A stretch of DNA of 64,000 nucleotides, from NCBI GenBank assembly GCA_026261815.1, contig JAMPIT010000230.1, forward strand, positions 38,462,501 through 38,526,500, in the 5' to 3' direction. Every line of letters begins with the position of its first letter. Positions within the stretch are counted from its first letter, which is position 1. The position numbers and the translations under genes are program-made. The notes under the pieces were generated by a model. The model was not told the origin of the DNA and searched no databases. It was given only the letters and a program-made list of their open reading frames with translations. The DNA is from Monarcha castaneiventris obscurior. Its lineage: Eukaryota > Chordata > Aves > Passeriformes > Monarchidae. This document shows, one piece after another, positions 50,471 to 63,012 of this stretch.

Positions 50471-53134
50471 TGATAAGTAATGGATAGAAGAAAAGTGCTT
50501 CTAACACTTTATTTGAAAACCTTCTGGAGACCTTGAGGGATCATTCTAGAAATAACAGTTAGGGTCATTGCAAAGACCACAGCAGCACTGCTATAATAAT
50601 ATCAACCCAGTTTGTATGTTTTACATTTATTCTTCCTAAATGATGGTGCTGGTGCTGGACTGAAGATTACAAAGATTGAAATTTTGCCACAGAGCAACAA
50701 GAACAGGGGTGAACATCTGTTGCCTCTCAGTTCTTGAACAGTATAAATCAGATCCATTTTGAGGTTTCTAATCCCATTAAGGGTTCAAACACCTCTATGA
50801 AGAATGCTTCCAGTTGGCAGCAGTGTCCACTGATGCTGATATTGTTAACAATGCTGTTGATGGTTAAAAAAATGTGTGTGCTAACAAAACTCCCAGGGGT
50901 CATGGAGCAGAAAAATTTCAGAAAATGTTTATTTGAGTGAACTTTTGATGTCAATCAAAAACATATGTGCTTTTCAAACTCTTACATGTGAGGTGTTCAG
51001 AACATTCAGATCTGATAAATTTGATTATCTTTTGAGGACCTCCATTTATAGGATGTACTGTAGAAACACAAGCAGAAAGCATGGATTATAATTACTTCCA
51101 GCTCTGCTGTCCTTGTTTTAATAAATAATTAGTTCTCTGAACAATTAAAAATATGGGGAAAAAATGATTGGATGCACTGAGGAAACAGTTAAAAAACTTT
51201 AAAAAGGGACCTTTTTTATGTAATGATGTGGTGCTCTTTTGTTCATAAAAAAAAGCCTGGACAGCACTGACCATGTACTGATAGCCACCTTCAATCTTGT
51301 TTAAGATGCCGTTCAACTGTTAGAGAAAAGTAAAATACTCCTTTTTTGTTGTTCTTTATTTTTCCTCTCAAATAAGCGATGCCACTCTGATCCCCAGGGT
51401 TACTATTCTCACTAATGTGGTGGTGTAAGAACAAACCTGGTAGCATACAGGGGTGGAGAAGTTAATAGTCTGTCCTGGACAAAGGGAGAGAAATAACTCC
51501 AGCTTTGCGGCATCCGTTCCCCTAGAGGAACAATCTTTTGTCTAGTTCATAAAAAGAGAGAAGTACCATCCAAAGAGTGCTACTGGTCTTATGGAGTTTT
51601 AAGGGGTTTCTGAAGCAGAGACAGAAAAACAGGGAGAATTCAGAAAGGGCAAGTTTGAAGCAGCAACTCTTGATAAAAACAAGTTGGAGGAGAAGGATTG
51701 GGCTGAACTGGATCTTACTGTAAATGTCTTTGGTCATGCATCCAGACCTCAGGAAAGAAGTGAGGCCCGACTAAGTGTAGCATGTTGACAAGGTTTTAAA
51801 AAGGAAGTGAAAGGTAATTGCTCACATATGGCACAGTGATCTGTGATAATTGGAATTTTAGTACCAGTTTCATGGAAAAAAATCTCAGCTCTCTTTAAAT
51901 GTTAGGTTTCTGATAACTCACAGGGAACTAAATGTTTTCCAGAAGCAAACTATGAATTTTTTGAAGTCGTGAATTCAAGTTAAATTCTATACTTCTACAT
52001 CACACTTCTTGTGATTGTTGGCTTCTCTTAAACATCTTCATTAAGCCCTTGAAAACAATCTCAGATAATACCACACACTAATGCAACTCCAAGACCACTG
52101 TTGTAGCTCACTTCAAGGTGGGAGGGGAAAGAGTATATGGGGATACCTGGGAATAAGTCTTCCTTGAGGATTTTTTTCCTGAAGAGGAATACTGCTGTTT
52201 TTAACCCAGAGACTCAAAGTGGCCTATCTGCATGACATGATACACATGGCTAGGGGTGGTCAGACCTTGGAGGGCCGCTTTGAGTGACTCTTCAGGAAGC
52301 TGCTTTGAATAGTGGAGATGGTGATGGTCCATGGTCATGAAAGGAAACATTCAGTGCTACAACTCCTTGGCACTTTAGCCATGCTGCTTCTCTGGCCAGC
52401 AGCCTCACAGTTCTGGGCTGTGGCATCCAACTCTGGTGCCTCTCAAAGCAGCAGATTCTGCGCAAAGTGTAGATGGCGATGGCTGTCTGTCCTGTGGTGT
52501 ATGAAGTAAGAGCATTGACATAAAATTGCTACAGAAATAGTGATTTATAGCCATAAGCACTTAGTAATGCCCAAAGCATTTCGTGAATTAGGTGGAAAGA
52601 ATAAACCAACAACTTGCATTTTGCAGAGTGGGCAAAACTGCCTCAACAGCAAATTGTCTTCAGAGCTTATTGAAAGAGAAAACTGCAATGTAAAGAGACT
52701 GGCGAGTAGGAAATAATGTCTCTGTCTATCTTTAAACAAAACAAAGTGATAGTGGGAGTAAAAAATGAGTAAATAAATAAAATGCCATGAGAAGGGTCAG
52801 ACTTCTTATAAGTAACATCCACAAACAATGTGTTAGACCTCTTCTGCACCTCTGAATTCATGAATAAAATGTTATAATTCAAAAGTAGTAAGATAAAAAA
52901 TAAACAACTAATAAAGCGTAGCTTAAATCTCATAGTTTAAAACTCTGGACTGGAGGGAGGCAAATTTATCCTTCCAACTTTTATTATGCTTTTCCCCTCA
53001 TCATTTCCTGCTCAACATATGATGGCACATGCAGAATGAATACATTCAGCTTTTAAAAAAACACAGCTCAATCAACCCTGTGCAGAAACACCTATTGCTG
53101 TGTGTTAACAGGAAAATGTGTTCTATTAGGTATT
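50471..53134. other. Non-coding stretch, no gene seen
   Basis: Short chance ORFs only. A small patch at 50521-50555 (ccttctggagaccttgaggg) faintly resembles a CR1 terminus but is too short to call. No splice-bounded open segment was found. Confidence 0.55.
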
Positions 53135-53188
53135 TAGGAAATTGTCCTGAACTAGAGGGCCTAGGAAATTGTCCTGAACTAGAGGGCC
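53135..53188. repeat. Perfect 27-bp tandem duplication
   Basis: The unit beginning 'taggaaattgtcctgaacta' and ending 'gagggcc' is present twice with no mismatch, at 53135-53161 and 53162-53188. In otherwise aged sequence, perfect identity points to a recent duplication that may still vary in copy number among individuals. Each unit holds 'ctagagggc', a partial CTCF-like core. Confidence 0.93.
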
Positions 53189-55187
53189 TACACAAAGTCT
53201 AAACATGTCACCTGATTTCTGACTGATGGGCAAGACCTCAACCAGACCTTCTTTAATCTGTTTTGATTCTCTTTCCTCCAGATTTTTCTTTTTAGACTAG
53301 CATCTCCTTGACAGTTATTTGTGTGTCAACATGGGCCTTATAAATTTTTTCAGGGCTTTGTAGTTTATGTGTGAAAACTCATATCAGTACAAAACCTGAC
53401 CTAATAAGGCTGAGCCTGTGGCTTTACACTGCCCTGCTGCTGATGTCATCATTTATTCACGGAGCCTCCTAGGTTTAGTTGGCATCACGGAGTTAAGTTC
53501 TATGCTCAGCCTGAGTAGAAAAAGGAATTTTGTCAAAAATAGATATTTGTTTTAATAAGCTGCTTTAATGATTTGCTAGATGCATGCACTTTCAAAATTA
53601 GTGAATTTGCATGAATTTTCATTCTGAGATCATTTTACTTAGGGCTTTCTTATTTCTCTGAAGTGTTGAAATCTCTCTGCTTTCCTGAAAAGTTGAAGGT
53701 ATTTTATAGAGTAGTACAATAGTATCGTACAAGAATCATTTGTTGCAGCTATATGCATATTTGTAGTTTACAGTAACTTTCATTATCTGCATTAATGGAC
53801 GAAGTCATTAAGGTGTGAAGATATCATTGAGGAATATCTCAGGAATTCCACACATTCAGAATTAAATCATCACTGCCATTTTTTCAATTTCTAATTTAGT
53901 GTACATTCCAGATTTTTAATAGCACCTAGTATCTCTGCCAGGGACTGAATTTTTAGGGGATTCAGAAAGAAATTTCTGCCTTGGCAATGTTGCTTCTTAT
54001 GTTTTCTATCCCACTGTTGGGGGGGAAAGAGGAATTATCTGTTTTGATAGTAATGCAGATTTCTAATCCATTTCCAGTTCAATGCACAGGCCATTGTTTG
54101 AAATTACAGCCCTAAAGATTCTTTATATACAAAAGCTTTGAATACAAAGGTTTGTGTTCTGGGCAAGCAAGGCGATGTCCAGGGCCTCCTACTAACCACT
54201 GCTAATTTGGTCAGTGTATGAGAAATAGAAGAAACTATTCTAAAAAAGGATGAGACATACAAGTCTGAAGGAGAGGAGACTGATAGATGAGCTACCTTCC
54301 TCACTTTTACAAAGAGCTGGCATTTGATTGCTGCAAAATGTGGTGCAACTATCTTCTGTTTCAGTCCCTACTATTCCTAGGTTTTCAGGTGTTTGCACTC
54401 TGCTGTGCCGCTGGATTCAGCAGGGTGGTACACCCGATTAAAAACCACCACCAAGACATGGAGGCAATTCCTGGCTCAGGGCACTGGATGCACACTCTCA
54501 GCTCTCTAGACTGGGGGCTACAAAACAGGAAAGATCTTTAATGTAAAGCACAAACACTATAATAAATCAAAATGCAACACTGCTCAGTGGTATTTCTCAC
54601 TATCTCTTACTGGCTTTCTGGTTATCTGGAGCCTCCTTCTGCTGTCCCTGACAAGAAGGAATTTTGCCAGCAGCATTGATAGGAGACATTTTGCTTCCTT
54701 TCTGCTGTGGAAATCAGTCCAACAGTATTTTGTGTTTTGTATAGTGCTTTGTCCTGAAAGTGCCCTTGAGCATTTCACAAACTATGAGTGCAGTCATGGT
54801 CTTGCCACAGGCCTTGGGCAAAGCACAGCCCATTGTGTTTATTTACTCCAACACAAGCCAAGCTGAGAGTTACAAGCTGGTGCTTGGGCTCCTTCTTGCA
54901 CCCAAAAAATGCTGCCTGGGAAAGACTGGATGCCTTGAGAGATTCAGGAACCAAAATGGTCAACTGGGAGTTGCCTGGTCTAGTAGGACTATGCAAAGCA
55001 CTGCGGTGTTACAACTTAAATCCTACCCCCGCCATCCATACAACTCCACAAAGACAAAAGACTCACTCCCTGGGAATTGCAGCACACAATACCTTCTTTT
55101 TTAAGGCAGCTTTCTGGCAGCCTGCCAGCCAAAAAAAGATTCAATGTTTCCTCTCGAGTGTAGGGTGGTATCTCACGCAGTAGGGTA
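53189..55187. other. Non-coding stretch, no gene seen
   Basis: The GC-richer part at 54760-55183 carries overlapping ORFs of 114 and 131 codons in two frames. Neither product resembles a known family, and both probably result from the lower stop frequency. Confidence 0.5.
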
Positions 55188-55275
55188 ATGTCAGTGGCTG
55201 GAACACTGATCCAAGACAGAGGAGACAGCAGCTGATTCTTGTCTTCGCCTGACTGGTGAAGAGAAGACACCCACA
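55188..55275 (+). mobile_element. Possible second MIR-type fossil
   Basis: The order 'ggctggaacactgatccaag', 'acagaggagacagcagctga' and 'ttcttgtcttcgcctgactg' parallels the MIR or CORE-SINE blocks gagcactgactggga, gtcaggagacctgggttcta and gtcccagctctgccactgac. Divergence is greater than at 4241-4346. Confidence 0.38.
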
Positions 55276-56570
55276 TCTTGCAAAAGTGAGCATTCCATAT
55301 GGCTATTGACTAGTGAGAACTCCATATGGCTGGTGCTTTCCCTTCCCTGAAGCTGTTCCACTTAAAGGGAATACATTGCAAATTCACTGGCCCAGTGAGG
55401 GGAAACAGGATACTCAGCGTAATTTTTTGGACACCTATGAGGGAAAAGGAAAGGACTGGGTTTAAGCTACTGCTTTGCAGAGGGTTTGCATTTGACATAA
55501 ACCAGCCATGAAGTACCTGTGCTGACTTTGGAGCAAGACCTTGAACTTGGAACATTGTCTTGCCTAATTTACAGTCATCGTTACCTAGAGAAACAAAATT
55601 CTAGTATTTCTCCACAGGCAGCATAAAAATTGGTGTTCTCGGCTTGTGTTATGTATTTGAGGTCTTCAGAGAATTAGCCTTTCCAGGCAGATGGGCCTGG
55701 TGGAGATCATGGGTTTAAGGACTACAGTTTCAATGTGGCTGATATTTAGGCATGAAACGTCTCATTTGAACGTGTATCTAAGCAAAAGAAGTTTGATCTT
55801 CTCACTTCACAACTCAAACCTAGGTCTTTCAAGCCTCTGACCAATATTGAATCATGAGGTCACTCTTCCCCTCCTGCTGTTCCTATCCACTGTTGAAATA
55901 TGTTACTTCCCCAGTGGGATTTGCAGCTTTTTAGCTATTAAGGCAACACTAAACAGGAGGCAGGATATTGTATCTGTTTGCTTTAGGAGTGCAAAGATCA
56001 CAGATACTTGTGTGAAAAGCGTAGTGGGCTGTCTGATCTTTAAAATTGTTGTGGTCTTAATTGATGCTTATATTCAAAAGACACCACGAGAAAACAACAT
56101 AACAAAAACTGCACGTGGACTCCTATCCCCTCACATCGTGTTGGGCAGTGATTCAACACTGACTCAGACCTTTCTACTGAGGCAGTTAGGCTATTTCCTG
56201 CTGCAGGAAAGAACCTCAGGAAATGGGAACCCTACAATTCCAGGCACAAAGTAGTGGCCTTGGTTCCCCTCTGTGCTTTCGCAGAAGGTCCCATTAACAT
56301 TAATCAGAGTTAGGGACAGTTATGAAACAGTTCAGGAAAATGCTGCTCTTTGTTGGTTTTGATGCCTGCTTTGGGTTTTGTATTTTTCTTGTGGGCTTTT
56401 TGATGTTCATGGGGTTTTTCTGTAGGAGAGGAAACTATGAGCTATTCCCAAAGGAAAGGGATCATAGTGCTTGTAGATCAATTTGAAACGTGTATCTGCA
56501 AAACATTCACTGAACTGCACAAAGAGGGGATGAGATTATGTGTCCATGGCTAAAGGATTAGGTTGATTGT
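55276..56570. other. Non-coding stretch, no gene seen
   Basis: Contains a 135-codon plus-strand ORF (55847-56254) without recognisable domain. A short imperfect duplication of 'ccatatggct' (near 55296 and 55322) is visible. Confidence 0.5.
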
Positions 56571-56692
56571 GGGCGGTCCCAGTCCCTTCTTCCAGGACTG
56601 TCCTTTTCCCACAGTTTTAACATACGTGGGAGGCAGGACAGCAGCTTGACAGACTCCTGTGCTTCTCTCCTGGCCCTGGGATTGCTATAAAA
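56571..56692 (+). promoter_or_regulatory. Candidate RNA polymerase II promoter: GC box and TATA box
   Basis: A GC box GGGCGG lies at 56571-56576, and a well-formed TATA box (gctataaaaccc, core TATAAAA at 56686-56692) lies about 110 bp downstream, in a patch richer in G+C than its surroundings. Initiation would be expected near 56716-56722. A perfect donor (CAG|GTAAGT) follows at 57276/57277, giving a possible first exon of about 555 nt. An LTR promoter is an alternative, but no LTR ends were seen. Support is motif-based only. Confidence 0.25.
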
Positions 56693-56715
56693 CCCTGGAC
56701 AGGCACACGGTACCC

Positions 56716-57276
56716 CTGAAAGGGGGAAGTACGCATTCTTGTCTCACACACACTTTGTCTGGATAGGTGCTTTTCTAGGAACCCAGAAGTTTTCTTTGAG
56801 CTCTCTAGTTTCTACATGAGGCTACTATCGAAAATCTGAGAGCTCATACTATTTATTCCCTTCAGAAGCTGAATCTTCAAAAGTTGAGCCCTGCTTACCT
56901 GCTTGAGAAAAACACAACTTTGTAAGCTTCTACTCGCAGGAGAGCATTTTATCCCAAGGGAATCCAGGCATCTGCCCAAGCTGTAGCTCAAACCTTTAAG
57001 CTCCTAAAAGATGCAGGATTTCAGACAGATCCTGGGTTTAGTGGTTTTTTGCTGACTCTGTCTAGAAAGCTTCACCTGCATCTCGATGCCAGGGGGTCAT
57101 CATTCTGACTGCACATCATTATAAGAGTCTCAGAACTCAAGCATGAGCTTGGTGTGTATTTCTGAGGGGCAGACATCTAAGCATGAGATGCTGCAGATGT
57201 TTTACTTTACATGCTACTATGCCCCTATGTCCCTTATTTGATCTACCAGCTAACTCGATATATATGTTTAGAGCAG
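56716..57276 (+). ncRNA. Hypothetical first exon of an unknown transcript (weak)
   Basis: This is the interval between the TATA-predicted start and the strongest donor found in the window (gagCAG|GTAAGTAGG, GT at 57277-57278). No long ORF fills it, so a product would be non-coding or would begin translation downstream. Alternatively only the last 27 nt (57250-57276) form a micro-exon: they follow a pyrimidine-containing acceptor ending 'gatctaccag' at 57249 and are open in two frames. Both readings rest on motifs alone. Confidence 0.15.
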
Positions 57277-59320
57277 GTAAGTAGGAGAGAGAACTTTTGC
57301 CTGATGATTTCATGTGTGACTCTCAGAACATGTGGCATAAATCCTTTCATTAACTCAGTCTACCATCTGTTTTCTTGGATACCCTGCTGTTATCACGCCT
57401 AGCTTCCATTTCAAATTTTTCAGTCTGAATTGAAAGTTTTTTTAGACAGAGACCATCTTTCTGTGTTTTACACTTGAAACACAGCGAATTTCTATCCTTA
57501 AATCTTAACTAGTAGCAGTGCTAATTGTCCACAGGCAGATACTGAGGGCAAAAATGCCACTCAGGTTCAGATCATTTGCCTTTGAAATTTTCTTTAATAG
57601 TAACAGAAAGCACTCTGCCTTTTGGAGGAACAAATTCACTTTCTAGGATCACTGTTAAAAAATATGTGCTGGAGGATAAATAGTTGGAATTTTGTTGCTG
57701 GTCCCTGTTCTGGTTAGTGCATGCAAATGCAGCCGTTCCAGTGCCTTTCCTTGATGGCTTGTCATTTTCTGTAACAAGTCAGTCTGGCTATTGCCCTTTC
57801 TCTGCAGTCTTAGCTTGAGGATCTGTTGATGCATCACCAGTGATAACCTCAGCACCATTCCAGGGAAAAGCTGTCAAGATTTTGTTTCCACCTTCTTCTG
57901 ACTAACTGCAGCTTCAGGGCATTTTACAGAACTTTCACATTTATTCTCCTGATTAGCATCAGGGTTCACAGTGAGTCATTCACCAGTGCAGCCACTTAAT
58001 AAGCTTTTCCAGGGTCCACCTTAATGTTAGTCAGAAAAGCATGAGTTGCAGTGCAGCTAGTCACCTTATCTGAGAAATAATCACCTTATTCTTTGAGTAA
58101 AGGATTAGTTTGGATTTATCTGTACAAAATGAACATCTGCAGTACATAGTCTGTGGCATTTTGAAGTGATTAAAATTTTACTACTCTTTTTTTTCTGGTC
58201 AGCTTGCATGGTTTTACACTGTTTTACAAAAAGAAAAAAAAAAATAGAATGGCCACCTGATATTGAATAATATAAATGGTCTGCTGGGCTGTATTTATGG
58301 TAAAGATATTAACTGTTTAGTCTTTCCTATTCTCCAGTGCCTTCCAGACTTAATATCATACTGCAGCTTTGCTTTATTTTCCCAGTGTGTTCCACACACT
58401 TTTGTGAAGCGTGCTGGGGGATTAATTCTTCATGCTTCTCAAATACTCTAATTTTGTCTTGACTACTCCCACATTTTCAGACTAATGGATCTCTTTTCCA
58501 TTTATCTCTTTATTTTTTCCCTAATTTCTGCTGTCTATTGCTGTGAAAATGTGGTTTTCTCTGAATAGAATCTGAGGCATAGTGTTGAAGCAGAATGTGA
58601 GTGTAAATCTTCTGGTAATGTTTCTACTTCCTTGGACACAAATTTTGTTTAGGTGAGGAACCATAGGCTAAAACCCTACCTTGTGCCCAATCTGCACCAA
58701 TGTCATGTACACTGACCTGTAGCTGTCATGTAACATTCAACATGTTCTTGATTGGTTTACCTCACATTCATATAATAATAAAGTGCAGTTGGATGCCAAT
58801 TATGGCAAAACTGAACAGTTACACAGAAAACCAAAACAGTGTAATATAGTGCAAACAAACTCAAAAAGTATTAAAAGTAGCATAAGGAAGACTACAAGGC
58901 TGTTGAGATGTGAATTGGACAGATATTCAAAGACATGAAAGTCATTTATCTGTAGTGCAAATTTTAGAGGTATAAACACAGCCTCATCCAAGAGTGCCTT
59001 TTAGCAGACAATTATTTCTCATTACCCGTGTGTGTTTTCTGAAGCCAGTAAAAAACAGTGACATGAACTTATGAGCAAGGTCATTCTGATAAAAATTTAA
59101 TAACAGAGGCCTCCGTTAAATACAAAAGGAAAAAACCTGATCCTTTCATCCTATAAACAAAATGGTATCTTATGGTTTTACTGCCAAAGAATGAAGTGTT
59201 CTGCAGTCACACTGACACAAATTTATTTTGAAAAGCTTAGTTTCTACTTCAGATTTTTTAAAAGGAAAACCTCAGTTTAACAACAATTAGTATAAAGAGT
59301 TAATGGAAGAAGGTGAGCAT
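57277..59320. other. Non-coding stretch, no gene seen
   Basis: AT-rich; an A-rich patch (aaaaagaaaaaaaaaaa) lies near 58230-58245. Only short chance ORFs. Confidence 0.55.
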
Positions 59321-59348
59321 GTAAGGGTGTAAGGGTGAGGTGTAAGGG
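59321..59348. repeat. Short GTAAGGGT tandem repeat
   Basis: GTAAGGGT occurs twice back to back (59321-59336) and GTAAGGG once more after 'gagg t' (59342-59348). It differs from the vertebrate telomere unit (TTAGGG), so it is a minor slippage repeat and not an interstitial telomere. Confidence 0.75.
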
Positions 59349-62300
59349 AACAAACATACTCAAGCTTGAGCTGTCTTTAACAAGCAAATGAGAAAGATGG
59401 GGTAGGTGTTCTGTGCAGATGGGCTTAGCCTGTAGTTTGTCTGTCTTTTTTTTACTTAGGCTGAATATTAATAACGTTAGCTATGTAATTTGCCATAAAA
59501 TAATAAACTTGGAATGGGAGCCTGAGATATTATTAGCAATTCCTTACTTTTTCTTTCTGTTAATATTTCCCAGACTCTCCCCTGCCTACATCCTCATTAG
59601 TCACAACTGCAAGAAAATTAATGGCAACTTGCATTTTGTGAATTTGTAGTTCCATGCACTTTCCTGCATAACTCTTTGCTCACTTCAGAATTCTCAAATT
59701 ACTTCAGTACAACTGAACCTGCCATTTCTCTATTTATTTAACGTTGGTTTTTCTGAGTTGTGGGTGGAATGAATGGTATCAAAATGTTTAGCTTGTGGTG
59801 GTTGGAGGCATTTTCATAATATTTTCCTGGTTTTATGACACTTTTTATTTATTTATTTTTGTTTTGCTTGAAGCAAGTGTGAATAGTCCTAAACTTCTGA
59901 GTTATTTGCGAATTAAGCAGATGTTCCATTTTTAGTATCTTTAAGAATAATTTAGAGCTTTTTAAAGTTTTAATTATGTCTCAGGATTTGTATGCTTGGA
60001 CAGAAATTAAGGACAGAGTGAGGAAAGAACTTCTCTACAGTCACTATTAACATTTCTTAGTGTGTAGATTTTTCGTTTTCGTAAGGGCCATAAGGGCCAG
60101 TGCAGAATGCAAACTGCAAAAGTACAAGGCCAGTTATTCACATGCCATGCCACAGTGAATTTCTAACCTAGGTATTCTTCATGGGGAGCATAGCTGGGAA
60201 TAGCTGTCAGAGTTGCCAGTCCTATTTGAGTGGCAATGCTCCTCGGGAATTCACTCCTGGGGCAGCAGCATTCTCCACACAGCTTCTTAAAGTAAATCAG
60301 TGTACAAGTTTCTGTTTTGACTCAGCAGCCCAAGAAAGAGTGAGCAGAGTGTGGGAACCTCAGTAGCTCCCTCAACCTGAAACAACGTTGTTCATGAATC
60401 AGAGCTGTTAGAAGCACTATTACTCTGGTAATGCCTCAGAGAAACAGGGGATTTGACAACTGGGACTGATCTTTTCAGACAGCATTCCTGCTGGAGATTA
60501 AGCCTTCTTGCAAAATCTTCTGACTAACTCAACTTATCAGGAAGCAAAGTGTAGAAAAGGAAATGTGTTGGGATTTATATGAATATCATCCTAGTAATTT
60601 CTTTTTCATATTATGTGCACCAAGGCAGTGCATCAAGGGTTCAGAAATGGAGGAAAAGCCCCTGTGGACAGAACATTCTGATTTAATTTTTTTTTCCTAC
60701 AAAACACAGTTATTTAAAAGTGACAAATTTCAGCTAGTTCTGCCTGTCAGGTCACCAGAGAAGAGGAGTGAGGAACTCAAGCAGGAATAGAAGAATGAAG
60801 TGGAATCTCAAGAGGATTGAAAAGGAAGAACCTTCTCTTAGACATCGGTAGAAGTGAGCTGTTCAGCAGCAGGGAGTGGAGAGGACGAGCAGCTTTTAGT
60901 AATGCAAATTTTGAGGTAGGAGGGCTCTGATGCAAGCTAGATAGATCTGAGAAAGTGTCCTGTTTAGAGGAGTGTGTGTTGGTGCTCAGTTAAGAGCTCT
61001 TTGATTTTTAGAAATGTTGTAGACCATGTCTGGAGTTACCACTTTTAGCTTCAAAGGGCATTCTTCTTGGCACAGAGGAAAAAGAGGTTTATTTTCAAAT
61101 CAAACCAAAACAGACATTGTAGTAAAAGAAACCACAGTTTACTTATTTACTAAGAAGGCAGACCATAAATCTGTAAAATTTGATAATTGAGATAGCCTCC
61201 TAACTATGCTGGTACAGGCCACTTCTTGCTGTCTTAATTGCTGCTACCAGTCAGCTTAATTGGGAAATCAACTGTTGAGTTACACAGCTGATATTCCTAA
61301 TACACTCGTATAAATAAACACGCACCCTTGAGTGATTTTTTTAAAAAAGATATCAGAAAAGTATCTTGCCATTTTGTCTGGTGGTTTTGATTAACTCTAC
61401 AAAAAGAAAATTACCCTCCCCAAACAAAAAGTGAACTTGGACTAACTCATTAAAGAAAATTACTTCAGGCTGTAGCATTGACAAAGCCAGGAAGAACTTA
61501 TATTTTCACAGTTCACCTAAAGTGCCTTTTCACTGACTACCTGTTACTGTTTTTAGGCTTGTGCATTGCCTCTATGGCCCTCAGCTGCTTCCTCCAGGAA
61601 TTTACCACTCCTCAGATAAAGACATCCACCCAGCGGAGCAATCTGACCATGCTGTGTTCCCTTCCAAAGGTTGTTTTTACTATCATTTTTCTGTCGATCA
61701 GACTTGCTTTAATAAAAGGGGTTTACCTCATACCATTTATTCCTAAATTGTTGGAGTATTGCTACAGGCTTGGAGGAAACTGGACAGCATTTTGTGAGTC
61801 TACTCCCAATAGAGTACTGTGCCCATGTGTCAGAGCAGTGTGTACACAGGGGAACAAAAAAGACTGGTGAGAATGAAGGTTAAATGTTTCTAGAGCCTGC
61901 ATTTGAACTAGCTGGTCTTTTCTTGTGCATTTCTGAGACAGTGTAAATCAAAGTGCTAGATTGAAGACGTGCTTCAGGACTTCTTTGTGTCTGTAGAGGA
62001 TTAGACAGATTGTTCATAAGACTGAAGTCTTGGTCAGAGAGGCTCAGTAAGAGCATTTACATGCTGATACAAAAGGGAGAGTGTTGCTTGCTGTAGTCTC
62101 TACTGAAAAAGCAAACTGGTCACTGAACTCACTGAATTTGTTTGGGATGTGTGAACATGGTAGTAACATGGGAGGATGTTGGGAATTGCAGATTTATTCA
62201 AATTGTGTGTTGGAAGGAATACACAGGCCTCAGAAGCTTCAATCTCAGCTACTCCACTTTAATTGCACACAATTATATCAGAGGGTGTTTTTATGGAGGG

Positions 62301-62910
62301 TTTGATGGTAGTTCTAAAAACACTAGATTACTAAGTAAGGAAACCAGATTACAAGTTTCCACAGTAGGAACCCTGCTGCTGACGCTGGTATTTGCTCAAG
62401 TCCATCATTATTCAATTGAAGAGCTTGATGCTCCTGAAGAGAGACGAATTACTGCTTTGAAGAGCTGTGCTGGCAATGAAGAAAATATCAATGCTGCTGG
62501 TGGCTAATTATTTTCAAGTCATTGGTAGGGCTGTGTTATTACTACAGAGAGTGAAATACAGAGTTGAAGATGTTGCATTTACTGGTGAGAAGCTCTTCAT
62601 TCTGACAAGGAACTGGCTTGCTGGCAGGCAAACTTGTCCTGCTGTTAAAAGAAAATTGGTAGTGCAGAGATTGTTTTTGAGACCTTCAAGAGGTCTAGAA
62701 ACCATTTAAGACATTTTCTCTAAGGCAAACTTGAAAAACAAAACCACAATAAAGAAGCCTGCTCCAATAAATAAAACAATAAACATGCCTATTAAAATCC
62801 ACTCTTGCAGAAGTTTTTTGAAAGGTGGAGACCCTTGAACACCAGTGGAAATTTTGGATGGTTTTAGGGTTTATTCTTCAACCTTAAATTTGAGTTTGAT
62901 TTATTTTCAG
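59349..62910. other. Non-coding stretch with stacked ORFs near its end
   Basis: ORFs of 130 codons (61478-61870), 121 codons (62142-62507) and 80 codons (62467-62709) lie close together on the plus strand in different frames. None resembles a known family. Four AATAAA hexamers at 62748-62783 follow the last one. A T-rich patch lies at 59840-59865. Confidence 0.45.
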
Positions 62911-63012
62911 GAATGTTCATTCTATGAGGACTGCAATGTAACATTTTTGTCATACTGTGAGATGGGAGGACAAGAAAAGGAAAATGAGGATACAAAAAGA
63001 ATAATATTGCAG
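62911..63012 (+). CDS. Candidate 102-nt internal coding exon, unidentified
   Basis: A strong acceptor (gtttgattta ttttcag, AG at 62909-62910) is followed by 102 nt and the donor TTGCAG|GTAATATT (GT at 63013-63014). Only the frame starting at the first base is open; the other two contain stops. It encodes 34 residues with three cysteines ('ECSFYEDCNVTFLSYCEM'), an N-glycosylation-type NVT, then a charged tail 'QEKENEDTKRIILQ'. The exon is symmetrical (phase 0 to 0, exactly 34 codons). The cysteine spacing would suit an extracellular segment, but I do not recognise a family. An open frame of this length is not rare by chance, so the splice pair carries most of the weight. Confidence 0.28.

Noticed and set aside
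50521..50555. Faint CR1 terminus-like string next to the CR1 fragment
   Set aside because: Only about 20 alignable bases with mismatches; too short to call.
54760..55183. Overlapping ORFs of 114 and 131 codons
   Set aside because: They lie in a GC-richer patch with fewer stops, in two frames at once, and neither resembles a protein family.
55847..56254. 135-codon plus-strand ORF
   Set aside because: No recognisable motif, no splice or promoter support, and codon pattern not distinctive.
59321..59348. Telomere-like repeat
   Set aside because: The unit is GTAAGGGT, not TTAGGG, and there are only about three copies.
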